A stretch of DNA of 40,934 bases from Bordetella parapertussis. Lineage in GTDB: Bacteria > Pseudomonadota > Gammaproteobacteria > Burkholderiales > SG8-41. This document shows positions 33,105-40,791 of this stretch, in pieces. A program made the translations under genes and the position numbers. Location of the stretch: positions 1 to 40,934 of the forward strand of contig CAMDLH010000036.1 in assembly GCA_945901405.1 (NCBI GenBank), in the 5' to 3' direction. Each line of letters begins with the position of its first letter. Within the stretch, counting starts at the first letter, position 1. Under the pieces are notes generated by a model, which made no database searches, had not been told where the DNA came from, and saw nothing but the letters and a program-made list of their open reading frames with translations.

Positions 33105-34355
33105 GTGAGCACCTCATCGGTTACCATCATTGGCGCCGGCATCGTCGGCGTGTGTTCGGCGCTGTGGCTGCAACGCGCGGGCTTCGCGGTGACGATGGTT
33201 GAATCCGGCGGCATCGGCGAAGGCGCGTCCTTCGGCAACGCCGGCAACATCAGCCCCGGCGCGGTGGTGCCGTATCTGATACCCGGTTTCTTGAAGGAAG
33301 CGCCCGGCTGGTTGCTCAACCCCGAAGGCCCGCTCGCCGTGCGGCCCGGCTATTTTTTCAAGGCAATGCCGTGGCTGTTGAAGGCGGTGCAATCAAGCGG
33401 CCTCGATGCCGCGCTCAAGACCTCGCGCGCGATGCACGCGCTACACGGCGGCACCTACGAAGCCTACGACGAACTCACGCGCGGCACCGACGCCGACAAT
33501 CTGATCGAGCATTGCGGCCAGCTTTATGTGTCGGAACACCCCAACACCGCGCAAGGTTCCGCGCTCGCGCAGCGTATGCGCCATGAGGCCGGAGTGAAGT
33601 ACCAGGCGCTCGATCACATGGAGATACGCGAACTCGAACCCTCCCTCGCGCGCATTTTTCAAAGCGGCATGCTGCTGCCCGGCAATGGCCGCTGCAAAAA
33701 CCCGCATCATCTGGTGCAGGCGCTCGCACGCGAGGCGCAAAGAAAAGGTGCTGCGATTCTGCGCGGCAAGGTCACCGGCTTTCAAACAAACAACGGCGGC
33801 GTGCAAGGCGTCGTCATCGACGGCAAGGTTAAACCCGTGGAGCGCGTGGTGATCGCGGCGGGCGCCGCGTCAGGCGAACTCGCATTAAATCTCGGCACGA
33901 AAATCCCCATCGAAGCCGAGCGTGGCTATCACATCACCATCGCCGACCCCGGCGTGATGCCGCGCATCCCCGTCACGCACGTCGATGCGAAATTCGCCTG
34001 CTCGCCGATGAACGTGGGCCTGCGCCTCGCCGGCACGGCGGAATTTGCCGGGCTGGATGCGCCGCCGAACTGGCGGCGTGCGGAACTGCTGAAACAACAA
34101 GCCGCGCGCATGTTCCCCGGCGTGAAGCTCGACAATGTGACGCGCTGGACTGGAAACCGGCCCAGCCTGCCGGATGGCTTGCCGGTGCTCGGCGCTGCGC
34201 CTGGCTACGCAAATGCGTACTTTGCGTTCGGCAATTCGCACTTCGGCATGAGTGCGGGGTCGGTGATGGGTAAGACTATTGCCGAGATAGTTGCAGGCAA
34301 GAAGCCGGGTATTGATGTGGAAGCGTTTCGTGCGGGGAGATTTCGCACGAGTTGA
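33105..34355 (+). CDS. DadA-like FAD-dependent D-amino-acid dehydrogenase family enzyme
   Basis: A 416-aa flavoprotein of the DAO/DadA superfamily. The FAD-binding GAGIVG motif is at residues 10-15, then GNAGNISPGAVVPY, which is close to the DadA N-terminal region. AERGYHITIAD and the C-terminal RPSLPDGLPVLGAAP, GNSHFGMSAG complete the pattern. It should deaminate a D-amino acid or N-methyl amino acid oxidatively, with electrons passing to the quinone pool at the inner membrane. The GTG at 33105 lies 2 nt after the receptor stop, with AAGG inside the receptor 3' end. Other amine-oxidising members of the family cannot be excluded. Confidence 0.88.
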   Translation: MSTSSVTIIGAGIVGVCSALWLQRAGFAVTMVESGGIGEGASFGNAGNISPGAVVPYLIPGFLKEAPGWLLNPEGPLAVRPGYFFKAMPWLLKAVQSSGLDAALKTSRAMHALHGGTYEAYDELTRGTDADNLIEHCGQLYVSEHPNTAQGSALAQRMRHEAGVKYQALDHMEIRELEPSLARIFQSGMLLPGNGRCKNPHHLVQALAREAQRKGAAILRGKVTGFQTNNGGVQGVVIDGKVKPVERVVIAAGAASGELALNLGTKIPIEAERGYHITIADPGVMPRIPVTHVDAKFACSPMNVGLRLAGTAEFAGLDAPPNWRRAELLKQQAARMFPGVKLDNVTRWTGNRPSLPDGLPVLGAAPGYANAYFAFGNSHFGMSAGSVMGKTIAEIVAGKKPGIDVEAFRAGRFRTS

Positions 34356-34393
34356 TTTATCGCGCGCTACGCTGGGACTCGGATTGTGTGTGT

Positions 34394-34410
34394 GATGGGT
34401 TTCACCCATC
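34394..34410. repeat. short perfect palindrome between convergent genes
   Basis: GATGGGT (34394-34400) and ACCCATC (34404-34410) form a 7-bp stem with a TTC loop. It lies between the 3' ends of the DadA-like gene and the reverse SDR gene. The GATGGGTTTCACCCATC unit is a type of dispersed intergenic repeat and may also act as a bidirectional terminator. Confidence 0.55.
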
Positions 34411-34440
34411 CTACCTTGCTTATCCAATGAAACGGGTTCT

Positions 34441-35205
34441 TCACGACCCCGCAATCGTAACCCCGCCATCCACCACGATCATCTGCCCGGTGACAAACGA
34501 CCCTGCCTCGGTGGCGAGAAACACCGCCACACCGCCAATATCCCTGGGCTCGCCTATGCGCCGCAGCGGTGTCGTCGCTTCGCGTGATTTACGCCGCGCT
34601 TCGTCCGACCACAGCGCCTTGGCGAAATCGGTTTTCACCAGGCCCGGCGCGATGGTGTTGACGCGGATGTTGTTTGGCCCCCACTGCACGGCGAGCGCGC
34701 GGGCGAGGCCGGCTTCGGCTGCTTTCGACGTGCCATAAAGCCCCAGCACCTGGCTGCCGCGCAGCGCGCCTATGCTGGAGATGATGATCATCGAGCCGCC
34801 TTCGCCGCGCTCGGCCATTTGCGGCAGCACCATGTTGGCGAGCCAGAACACGCTTTTCACGTTGGTCTGCATGATCTTGTCGAACACTTCGTCGGAGGCC
34901 GTCGCCATCGGCCCAAAGTGCGGGTTCGACGCGGCGTTGCACACCAGGCTGTCGATGCGGCCCCATTTTTTCATCACGGTATCGACGAGGTTTTGCGCCG
35001 CCGCCTTGTCGCCGACGTTGCATGGCACCGCAAGCGCCTCCTGCCCGCGTGCGGCGAACTCCTTGGCGACGGCCTCGCACGCGTCGGTCTTGCGGCTGGA
35101 GATAACCACCTTCGCGCCCGCGTTAGCCATTTCCTCGGCGATGGATTTGCCGATGCCCTTGGTGGAACCGGTGATGAGTGCGACTTTACCTTTGAGACTG
35201 AACAT
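34441..35205 (-). CDS. short-chain dehydrogenase/reductase
   Basis: A 254-aa classical SDR with TGSTKGIG (cofactor), SSRK after strand 2 (the arginine and lysine suggest NADPH), VCNAAS, the catalytic SSIGAL serine and YGTSK tyrosine-lysine. The C-terminus TGQMIVVDGGVTI is typical of the family. The enzyme is a ketone reductase or alcohol dehydrogenase of unknown substrate. GGAG lies 5 nt before the ATG at 35205. It is downstream of a Bug receptor on the same strand, but 208 bp of dispersed repeats separate them, so co-transcription is uncertain. Confidence 0.9.
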   Translation of the reverse strand: MFSLKGKVALITGSTKGIGKSIAEEMANAGAKVVISSRKTDACEAVAKEFAARGQEALAVPCNVGDKAAAQNLVDTVMKKWGRIDSLVCNAASNPHFGPMATASDEVFDKIMQTNVKSVFWLANMVLPQMAERGEGGSMIIISSIGALRGSQVLGLYGTSKAAEAGLARALAVQWGPNNIRVNTIAPGLVKTDFAKALWSDEARRKSREATTPLRRIGEPRDIGGVAVFLATEAGSFVTGQMIVVDGGVTIAGS

Positions 35206-35236
35206 GTTTGCTCCCTGATTGGAAAAACGAAAATCT

Positions 35237-35397
35237 TTAGACACAGATTAACGCAGATTTGCGCGGATCTATTCGTTGGTCGTTCCTAGCCGAAAATAGT
35301 GTCCGAACCGCATTGCCACTTGCGGCATCCCATTGCTTCCAACCTGCGCTGGAGCGAAACCGGGGTTAATCTGCGTTCATCTGCGTAAATCCGTGTC
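35237..35397. repeat. inverted pair of dispersed repeats (ACACAGATTAACGCAGAT type)
   Basis: The left unit at 35237-35268 reads GACACAGATTAACGCAGATT. The right unit at 35364-35397 is the inverse of a related sequence, GACACGGATTTACGCAGATG. The two face each other across about 95 bp. Units of this kind are dispersed in environmental proteobacterial genomes. They fill the gap between the SDR and receptor genes, and I see no gene there. Confidence 0.65.
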
Positions 35398-35413
35398 AAA
35401 AAAGGCTTTGACT

Positions 35414-36379
35414 TTACTCCGCTGGCACGCCCGCATCGCGTATCACCTGCGCCCAGCGCACCGTCTCCGATTTGAGCAGCGCGCCGAATTCCGCTGGCGT
35501 GCTGGGCGCGGCTTCGGCGCCGGCCTCGGCGAGGCGCTTTACCGTGTCCGGCGCGTTGAGCGCTTTTACCACATGCGCGTTGAGTATTGCGATCACCTCG
35601 CGCGGCGTGGCGGCGGGCGCGAACATGCCGAGCCAGCCGTTGACTTCAAACCCCGCCACGCCCGACTCGATGAAGGTCGGCACCTCGGGCAGTTGCGGAT
35701 TGCGCTTGGCGGACGGTATACCCAGCGCGCGTATGCGGCCGGCCTTGATATGCGGCAAATTCGCCGGCAGGTTGTCGAAGATTACCGGTATCTGCCCGCC
35801 GAGCAGATCGGTAAGCGCCTGCGCGCTGCCCTTGTACGGCACGTGCACGATATCGACACCCGCGAGTTTCTTGAACAGCTCCATCGACAGATGCGGCACC
35901 GCGCCCACGCCCGGCGAGCCGTAACTTATTTTTCCGGGATTGGCCTTCGCATGCGCGATGAATTCCTGCACTGTTTTGGCCGGGAACGTATTGCTCACGA
36001 TCATCACGTTGGGCAAATTCGTCAGCCGCGACACCGGTGCAAAATCACGCAGCGGCACGTACGGCAGATTCTTGCGCAGCGCCGGATTGATCGCCATGGT
36101 CATGCCCGCGTGCATCAAGGTGTAGCCATCGGGTGTCGCGCGCGCCGCGACTTCGGCTGCGATACTACCTCCGGCACCGGGACGATTCTCGACGATGACC
36201 TGCTGGCCAATCAGTTCGGTCAGCTTGGTTGCCGCCGTGCGTGCGATGAGATCAGTCGAGCCGCCGGGCGGAAAGCCGACGATGTAGCGTATCGGCCTGA
36301 TTGGAAATTGTTGTGCAAAGGTTGCGCCGGCAGCAGCAAAACCCAACAGCATCGTTGCAATGTAAGTAATTGTTTTCAT
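35414..36379 (-). CDS. Bug/TctC-family tripartite tricarboxylate receptor
   Basis: A 321-aa receptor. The signal peptide ends near GATFAQQ, followed by RYIVGFPPGGSTDLIAR, VENRPGAGGS, TPDGYTLMHA and VPYKGSAQALTD. The ATG at 36379 has no strong ribosome site. It diverges from the CMD operon that starts at 36498, with 118 bp between starts, so the two promoters share this gap. Repeats separate it from the SDR gene downstream. Confidence 0.9.
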   Translation of the reverse strand: MKTITYIATMLLGFAAAGATFAQQFPIRPIRYIVGFPPGGSTDLIARTAATKLTELIGQQVIVENRPGAGGSIAAEVAARATPDGYTLMHAGMTMAINPALRKNLPYVPLRDFAPVSRLTNLPNVMIVSNTFPAKTVQEFIAHAKANPGKISYGSPGVGAVPHLSMELFKKLAGVDIVHVPYKGSAQALTDLLGGQIPVIFDNLPANLPHIKAGRIRALGIPSAKRNPQLPEVPTFIESGVAGFEVNGWLGMFAPAATPREVIAILNAHVVKALNAPDTVKRLAEAGAEAAPSTPAEFGALLKSETVRWAQVIRDAGVPAE

Positions 36380-36497
36380 TCACTATTTTTGCATAGTGCT
36401 CAAAGTGGCTAATACACTATACCGCAAGCACGGCGGCAATTTGGCAATCGGCGCGTACTGCGATAATGCAGAATCGGAAACTCAATCGCGGATTGCC

Positions 36498-37106
36498 ATG
36501 CCCAACATCACCATGCTCGATATCGAGCAACTAAAGCTTACGCGCTTGAAACCGTACATCGAAAAATGTCTGGTCAACAAAGCGCCCGATCCCGGCTTTC
36601 ACGCGATGATGGGCCACAACATTGCGCTATGCGAAGCGATGTTCGTGGCGTGGGATACGGTGTTCAATAGCGGCACTGTCGATCACAAACTGAAAGAGAT
36701 TATCCGCGTGCAGCTTTCACGCATGGCCTCGTGCGTGTATTGAGGCAACGTCCGGTCCGCTTCGGCGAAGCGGCAGGGTTTGACCGAAAACGATATCGAC
36801 GAGGCAATTGCGAATTATCGGGAGAGCACGCGCTTCACCGCGGCGGAAAAAATCGCGCTGCGCTACAGCGAACTGATGTCGCTCGACTCTGACAAAATTG
36901 ACGCGGCGTTTCACGGCACGTTGCGCGAGCATTACACCGGGGAAGAAATCATCGAGCTGGGTGCGTTCATCGGTTTTAACATCGGCTATCACACGTTTTT
37001 TGGTTCGCTCAAGTTCTATCCGATGTTCTCGCCCGATGGGCGGTTGGTGAGCCAGGACGAATCCGCGCGCATTTATGGCGACGCGCCGGCGACGTTATCC
37101 ACGTGA
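36498..37106 (+). CDS. CMD/AhpD-family protein with an in-frame TGA at the second redox cysteine (candidate selenoprotein)
   Basis: If the TGA at 36741-36743 is read through, one continuous 202-residue CMD-family protein results. The first part ends in KEIIRVQLSRMASCVY, with Cys79. Next comes the TGA codon at residue 82, and then GNVRSASAKRQGLTENDID and a full C-terminal helical domain with no other stop. The cysteine pair C-x2-C of AhpD-type proteins therefore appears as C-V-Y-TGA, i.e. Cys-x2-Sec if selenocysteine is inserted. A hairpin at 36757-36773 lies 13 nt past the TGA. CxxU AhpD-like selenoproteins are known from metagenomes. Alternatives are a nonsense mutation or a sequencing error. 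The start at 36498 gives the best N-terminus. It is coupled to a paralogue at 37103. Confidence 0.65.
36750..36779 (+). promoter_or_regulatory. SECIS-like hairpin after the in-frame TGA
   Basis: CCGCTTC (36757-36763) pairs with GAAGCGG (36767-36773) around a GGC loop. A weaker lower stem forms from 36750-36753 with 36776-36779 across an internal loop. The apical loop begins 20 nt after the TGA and starts with G, within the usual limits for bacterial SECIS elements. It is also similar to a GTCCGC...GGAC hairpin repeat at 7911 and 27819, so chance or a repeat origin must be considered. Confidence 0.4.
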
Positions 37107-37603
37107 CCACGCCGGTTACCACTGACGATCCCGAATTGCAGGCACTAATCGCACGCTGCGAGGCGTTGGGCGTGCCGGATGCGGCATTCATACAAACGCT
37201 TGCGCGCGTGCCCGAATATGCAAAGGCGCTGTTGAAAGCGATGCTGGTGTCGCACACCGAGGGCAACGTCGATCATCGGCTGAAAGAGATCATCCGCGTG
37301 CGGTTGGCGCGCACGGCGGGTGATGGCTATTTCGCGGCGCTGCGCTCGAAGCAGGCGCCGGGCTTAAGCGAGGACACCATTGCCGCCGCGCAAGATGATG
37401 CCCGTTTCACCGCCGCCGAAAAATGGGCGCTCACCTACGCACGCGAGATGTACACTAACCCGGAGAGAGTGGACGCCGCTTTCTACGCGGAGGGCAAGCG
37501 CCACTACAGCGAGGCGCAAATCATGGAACTCGGCGCGTTCATCGCGTTTCACTACGGCATGCAGGCGTGGGCGCGCACGCTCAATTTGAGGAGTGACAAA
37601 TGA
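37103..37603 (+). CDS. CMD/AhpD-family paralogue without redox cysteines
   Basis: A 166-aa protein homologous to the gene before it: both have VDH(K/R)LKEIIRV, RSxxA/Q, GL(T/S)E, DDARFTAAEKWAL and MELGAFI(A/G)F. Where the partner has S-C-V-Y-TGA-G-N, this protein has G-D-G-Y-F-A-A, so both redox positions are replaced by Asp and Phe. It starts at GTG 37103, overlapping the partner stop as GTGA, and its own stop overlaps the receptor ATG as ATGA. All three genes should be made at matched levels. It may be the structural partner of a mixed oligomer with the preceding protein; that is inference. Confidence 0.85.
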   Translation: MTTPVTTDDPELQALIARCEALGVPDAAFIQTLARVPEYAKALLKAMLVSHTEGNVDHRLKEIIRVRLARTAGDGYFAALRSKQAPGLSEDTIAAAQDDARFTAAEKWALTYAREMYTNPERVDAAFYAEGKRHYSEAQIMELGAFIAFHYGMQAWARTLNLRSDK

Positions 37604-38556
37604 GGTGCATCATCTTCGCGGTGGCGTGTCTGGCCGTGCCTGCACTGCACGCACAGCAATATCCCAACCGCCCCATCCGCTTCATCGTGCCCTTCCCGCC
37701 CGGCGGCAGCACCGATATTTACTCGCGCATACTCGGCCCCAAGCTCGCGGACTCATTAAAGCAGCAGGTGGTGATCGACAATCGATCGGGCGCCGGCGGC
37801 GGGTTGGGCGCGGAGCTTGCAGCCAATGCGCCCGGCGACGGCTACACCATCTGGATGGGGCAGACCAACAATCTCGCCATTGGCCCGGCGATGCGCAAGA
37901 AAAATTCGTACGATTCGCTGCGTGATTTTTCGACGATCACGCTGCTGATGAAGGCGCCGCAGGTGCTGGTGGTGGTCGCCGGTTCGCCGATTGCATCGGT
38001 GAAGGACCTGATCGCCGCGGCGAAGAAAAGCCCCGGCACGCTCACCTATGCGTCCGCGGGCATCGGCAGCTCGGGCCATATCTGCGGCGAGCTTTTCAAT
38101 CAGGCGGCGGGAGTGAACATGACACACGTGCCATACAAGGGCGCGTCACCCGCGATGATCGATCTGCTCGGCAAGCGCGTGTCTTATCTGGGCACCTCGC
38201 TCGCCTCGGCCGCGAATTTTGTGCGCGACGGCAAGATCAAGCCCATCGCCACCACCGGCCTCTCGCGCGCACGCATTTACCCCGACGTGCCCACGGTGCA
38301 CGAATCCGGCGTGCCGGGCTTCGACGTCACCTCATGGCACGGCATGCTCGCGCCGGCGAAAGTGCCGCGCGAAATCATCCTGCGGCTCAACAAGGAGTTC
38401 CGGCAGATCATGGACACCGGCGACGTGCAGAAAATGCTGCTCGCCGAGGGCGGTGATATCGTCACCAGCACACCGGAAGAATTCACCGCGTTCCTGAAAA
38501 GCGAAGTCAACAAATGGGCACAAGTCGTCAAGCGCGCTGGTATTACTGCTGAATAA
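37600..38556 (+). CDS. Bug/TctC-family tripartite tricarboxylate receptor
   Basis: A 318-aa receptor. The signal peptide ends near PALHAQQ, followed by RFIVPFPPGGSTDIYSR, IDNRSGAGGG, PGDGYTIWMG and VPYKGASPAMID. The ATG overlaps the stop of the CMD paralogue (ATGA), and GAGGAG lies 6 nt upstream. It is the third gene in a coupled run and is followed by a CoA-transferase and an enoyl-CoA hydratase-like protein, so the ligand probably becomes a CoA ester. Confidence 0.92.
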   Translation: MRCIIFAVACLAVPALHAQQYPNRPIRFIVPFPPGGSTDIYSRILGPKLADSLKQQVVIDNRSGAGGGLGAELAANAPGDGYTIWMGQTNNLAIGPAMRKKNSYDSLRDFSTITLLMKAPQVLVVVAGSPIASVKDLIAAAKKSPGTLTYASAGIGSSGHICGELFNQAAGVNMTHVPYKGASPAMIDLLGKRVSYLGTSLASAANFVRDGKIKPIATTGLSRARIYPDVPTVHESGVPGFDVTSWHGMLAPAKVPREIILRLNKEFRQIMDTGDVQKMLLAEGGDIVTSTPEEFTAFLKSEVNKWAQVVKRAGITAE

Positions 38557-38579
38557 ATGAAATAACCACCGCACCACAA

Positions 38580-38609
38580 CTGTCATTCCTGCGAAGGCGG
38601 GAACGACAG
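38580..38609. repeat. dispersed palindrome (CTGTCATTCCTGC / GCGGGAACGACAG)
   Basis: The two 13-nt arms are near-perfect reverse complements around a GAAG centre. The TTCC(T/C)GC...GCGGGAA core recurs at 40741-40758. It belongs to a palindromic intergenic repeat type widespread in proteobacteria, and could also end the receptor transcript. Confidence 0.65.
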
Positions 38610-38652
38610 TGATGGTTGGGCACCTGAAAATCTACTGAGTGATCTCCATTCA

Positions 38653-39855
38653 ATGACCAAAGAACAAAACCCCCTGCCGCTCGCCGGTATCAAAATTCTT
38701 GAACTCGGCCACACCGTGATGGGGCCTTCGTGCTCGCTGGTGTTTGCCGATCTGGGCGCCGACGTGATCAAGGTCGAGCCGCTTGAAGGCGAGCGCACGC
38801 GCCACAACGTCGGCTTCGGCGCGGGGCTGTTCGCGCTGTTTAACCGCAACAAGCGCAGCATTTCGCTTGATCTCAAGTCGGAAGACGGCAAAACCATTTT
38901 GCGCAAGCTGGTGACACAGGCCGATGTGCTGGTGGAAAATTTCGCTTACGGCACGCTCGACCGGCTGGGTTTTGGCTACGAGGCGCTGTCGCAGCTCAAT
39001 CCACGCCTGGTGTATTGCAGCCTGAAAGGGTTTCTCTCCGGCCCCTATGAAAAACGTCCCGCGCTCGATGAAGTGGTGCAGTACATGGGTGGGCTGGCCT
39101 ACATGACCGGGCCGCGCGGCCAGCCGCTGCGCGCGGGCGCTTCAGTGGTGGATATCATGGGCGGCATGTTCGGCGTGGTCGGCATCATGGCCGCGCTACG
39201 CGAGCGCGAGCGCACGGGCAAAGGGCAGATGGTGCAAAGCGCGCTGTTTGAATCGACCGCCTACATGGTCGCGCAACACATGAGCGGCCAGATCATGACC
39301 GGCAAGGAGCCGCCGCCGATGCCGCACAAGGCAAGCTCATGGGCAATTTACGAAACCTTTCCTACTCTCGACGAGAAATCCATTTTTGTCGCGATCACCA
39401 GCGACAATCACTGGCGCGCGTTCTGCAAGGAGTTTGGATTGAATGAATTGCTCGCCGATCCGGTGCTGCAAACCAATCCGCAGCGCGCCGCCGAGCACGA
39501 CCGCATCGCACCGGTGGTCGCGGCCATCGTGCACAAGCATACATTCGAGGCGATGAGCAAAATTCTTGAGCGCCTGAAGATTCCTTTCGCGCCGCTTGCG
39601 AGACCCGCCGATCTATTCGACGACCCGCATCTGAATCAGGGCAACCGCATGTACGAAACGCATTTCCCCAACGGCAAACGTGCCAAGCTGCCCGCGCTGC
39701 CGCTGGAGATGAGCAATCACACTCTGGGCATACGCATGCAGTCGCCACGCAAAGGGCAGCAATCGCGCGAGGTGCTTGAAGAAGCTGGCTTCAGCGCGGC
39801 GCAAATTGATGCTTGGGTGAATAGCGGTATAGTCATCTCTGACGATAAATCGTAA
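38653..39855 (+). CDS. CaiB/BaiF family III CoA-transferase-like protein
   Basis: A 400-aa protein with LAGIKILELGHTVMGP, LGADVIKVEP, NRNKRSISLDL and KGFLSGPYE. The catalytic motif reads GKGQMVQSALFEST, so the aspartate found in the other two transferases here (ALFDT, AMLDT) is Glu200. A glutamate can still form an acyl-CoA anhydride, and this variant is seen in some family III members, so activity is plausible. No strong ribosome site is seen before the ATG at 38653. It lies between a Bug receptor and an enoyl-CoA hydratase-family gene 33 bp downstream. Confidence 0.87.
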   Translation: MTKEQNPLPLAGIKILELGHTVMGPSCSLVFADLGADVIKVEPLEGERTRHNVGFGAGLFALFNRNKRSISLDLKSEDGKTILRKLVTQADVLVENFAYGTLDRLGFGYEALSQLNPRLVYCSLKGFLSGPYEKRPALDEVVQYMGGLAYMTGPRGQPLRAGASVVDIMGGMFGVVGIMAALRERERTGKGQMVQSALFESTAYMVAQHMSGQIMTGKEPPPMPHKASSWAIYETFPTLDEKSIFVAITSDNHWRAFCKEFGLNELLADPVLQTNPQRAAEHDRIAPVVAAIVHKHTFEAMSKILERLKIPFAPLARPADLFDDPHLNQGNRMYETHFPNGKRAKLPALPLEMSNHTLGIRMQSPRKGQQSREVLEEAGFSAAQIDAWVNSGIVISDDKS

Positions 39856-39888
39856 GCTATTGTTTTTTAAACAACTTTTAGGAAAATT

Positions 39889-40689
39889 ATGAACATCAAT
39901 ACCAACACCGAAAAACTCCTCGCGCACAAAGACGGCGCGGCCGGCTGGGTCACCTTCAACAATCCGGCCAAGCGCAACGCCATGTCATTCGACATGTGGC
40001 TGGGCTTCGACATCGCATTGAATGAATTCATCGCAGACCCGGCAATACGCGTCATCGTGTTGAAGGGCGCGGGCGACAAGGCGTTCGTGTCGGGAGCCGA
40101 CATCAGCGAATTCAAGGAGAAGCGCGCCAACCCGCAGATGGTCGCCGAATACAACAAGGTGTCGGTCACCACCGTCACCAAGCTGCTCGAATGCCCGAAG
40201 CCGACGATCGCGATGATTCGCGGCTTTTGCATGGGCGGCGGGTTGGGCACCGCATTGCACTGTGACTTGCGCATCTGCACCGAAGATTCGCGCTTCGGCA
40301 TACCGGCGGGCAAACTCGGCGTGGGCTACAAGTACACGGCGTTAAAACGCCTCACCGATCTCGTCGGCCCGGCCAACACGGCGGAGATTTTTTACACCGC
40401 GCGCCAGTTCGATGCGCACGAGGCGAAAGACATGGGGCTGGTCAATCGCGTGCTGGCGACGGACAAGCTCGAAGAATATGTCGCGAACTACGTCAAGACC
40501 ATCGGCGGCAACGCGCCACTGACGTTGAAGGCGGTGAAAGTGTGTTTGAACGAGATCGCCAAGGACGATAACAAGCGTGACATCGCGCTGTGTGACCGCG
40601 TGGTTGATGAATGTTTTGCGAGCAAGGATTACGAGGAAGGGCGCACCGCGTTCATGGAGAAAAGGAAGCCTGTGTTTGTTGGGGCGTAA
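39889..40689 (+). CDS. enoyl-CoA hydratase/isomerase-family protein lacking both catalytic glutamates
   Basis: A 266-aa crotonase-fold protein. The oxyanion-hole segments SGADISEF and GFCMGGGLGTALHCD are present, so CoA-thioester binding is likely. The two glutamates of hydratases (Glu144 and Glu164 in the rat enzyme) correspond to Gly120 in GGGLG and Ala140 in FGIPAGKLG. Simple hydration is therefore unlikely. Isomerase, decarboxylase, hydrolase or ring-cleaving members of the superfamily are better candidates. AGGA lies 5 nt before the ATG at 39889. The preceding CoA-transferase would supply the CoA ester. Confidence 0.87.
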   Translation: MNINTNTEKLLAHKDGAAGWVTFNNPAKRNAMSFDMWLGFDIALNEFIADPAIRVIVLKGAGDKAFVSGADISEFKEKRANPQMVAEYNKVSVTTVTKLLECPKPTIAMIRGFCMGGGLGTALHCDLRICTEDSRFGIPAGKLGVGYKYTALKRLTDLVGPANTAEIFYTARQFDAHEAKDMGLVNRVLATDKLEEYVANYVKTIGGNAPLTLKAVKVCLNEIAKDDNKRDIALCDRVVDECFASKDYEEGRTAFMEKRKPVFVGA

Positions 40690-40740
40690 TTCGCACGCAA
40701 ACTACAAATGACTGAAACGCCTACCCAAATGTACCTGTCG

Positions 40741-40758
40741 TTCCCGCGCAGGCGGGAA
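40741..40758. repeat. dispersed palindrome (TTCCCGC / GCGGGAA)
   Basis: Seven-base arms around GCAG, the same family as the palindrome at 38580-38609. It lies about 50 bp after the enoyl-CoA hydratase-like gene and about 34 bp from the 3' end of the group II intron. Confidence 0.65.
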
Positions 40759-40791
40759 CCCATAACACAGTCTCGCTTGAGAAACCGCATG

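Noticed and set aside
35333..36412. Long forward open frame of 359 codons
   Set aside because: It is antisense to the receptor at 35414-36379 and runs into repeats; it has no domain features.
36780..37106. A separate small gene starting after the TGA of the CMD protein
   Set aside because: The two halves form one CMD domain in the same frame, the second has no ribosome site of its own, and the split falls inside the redox motif.
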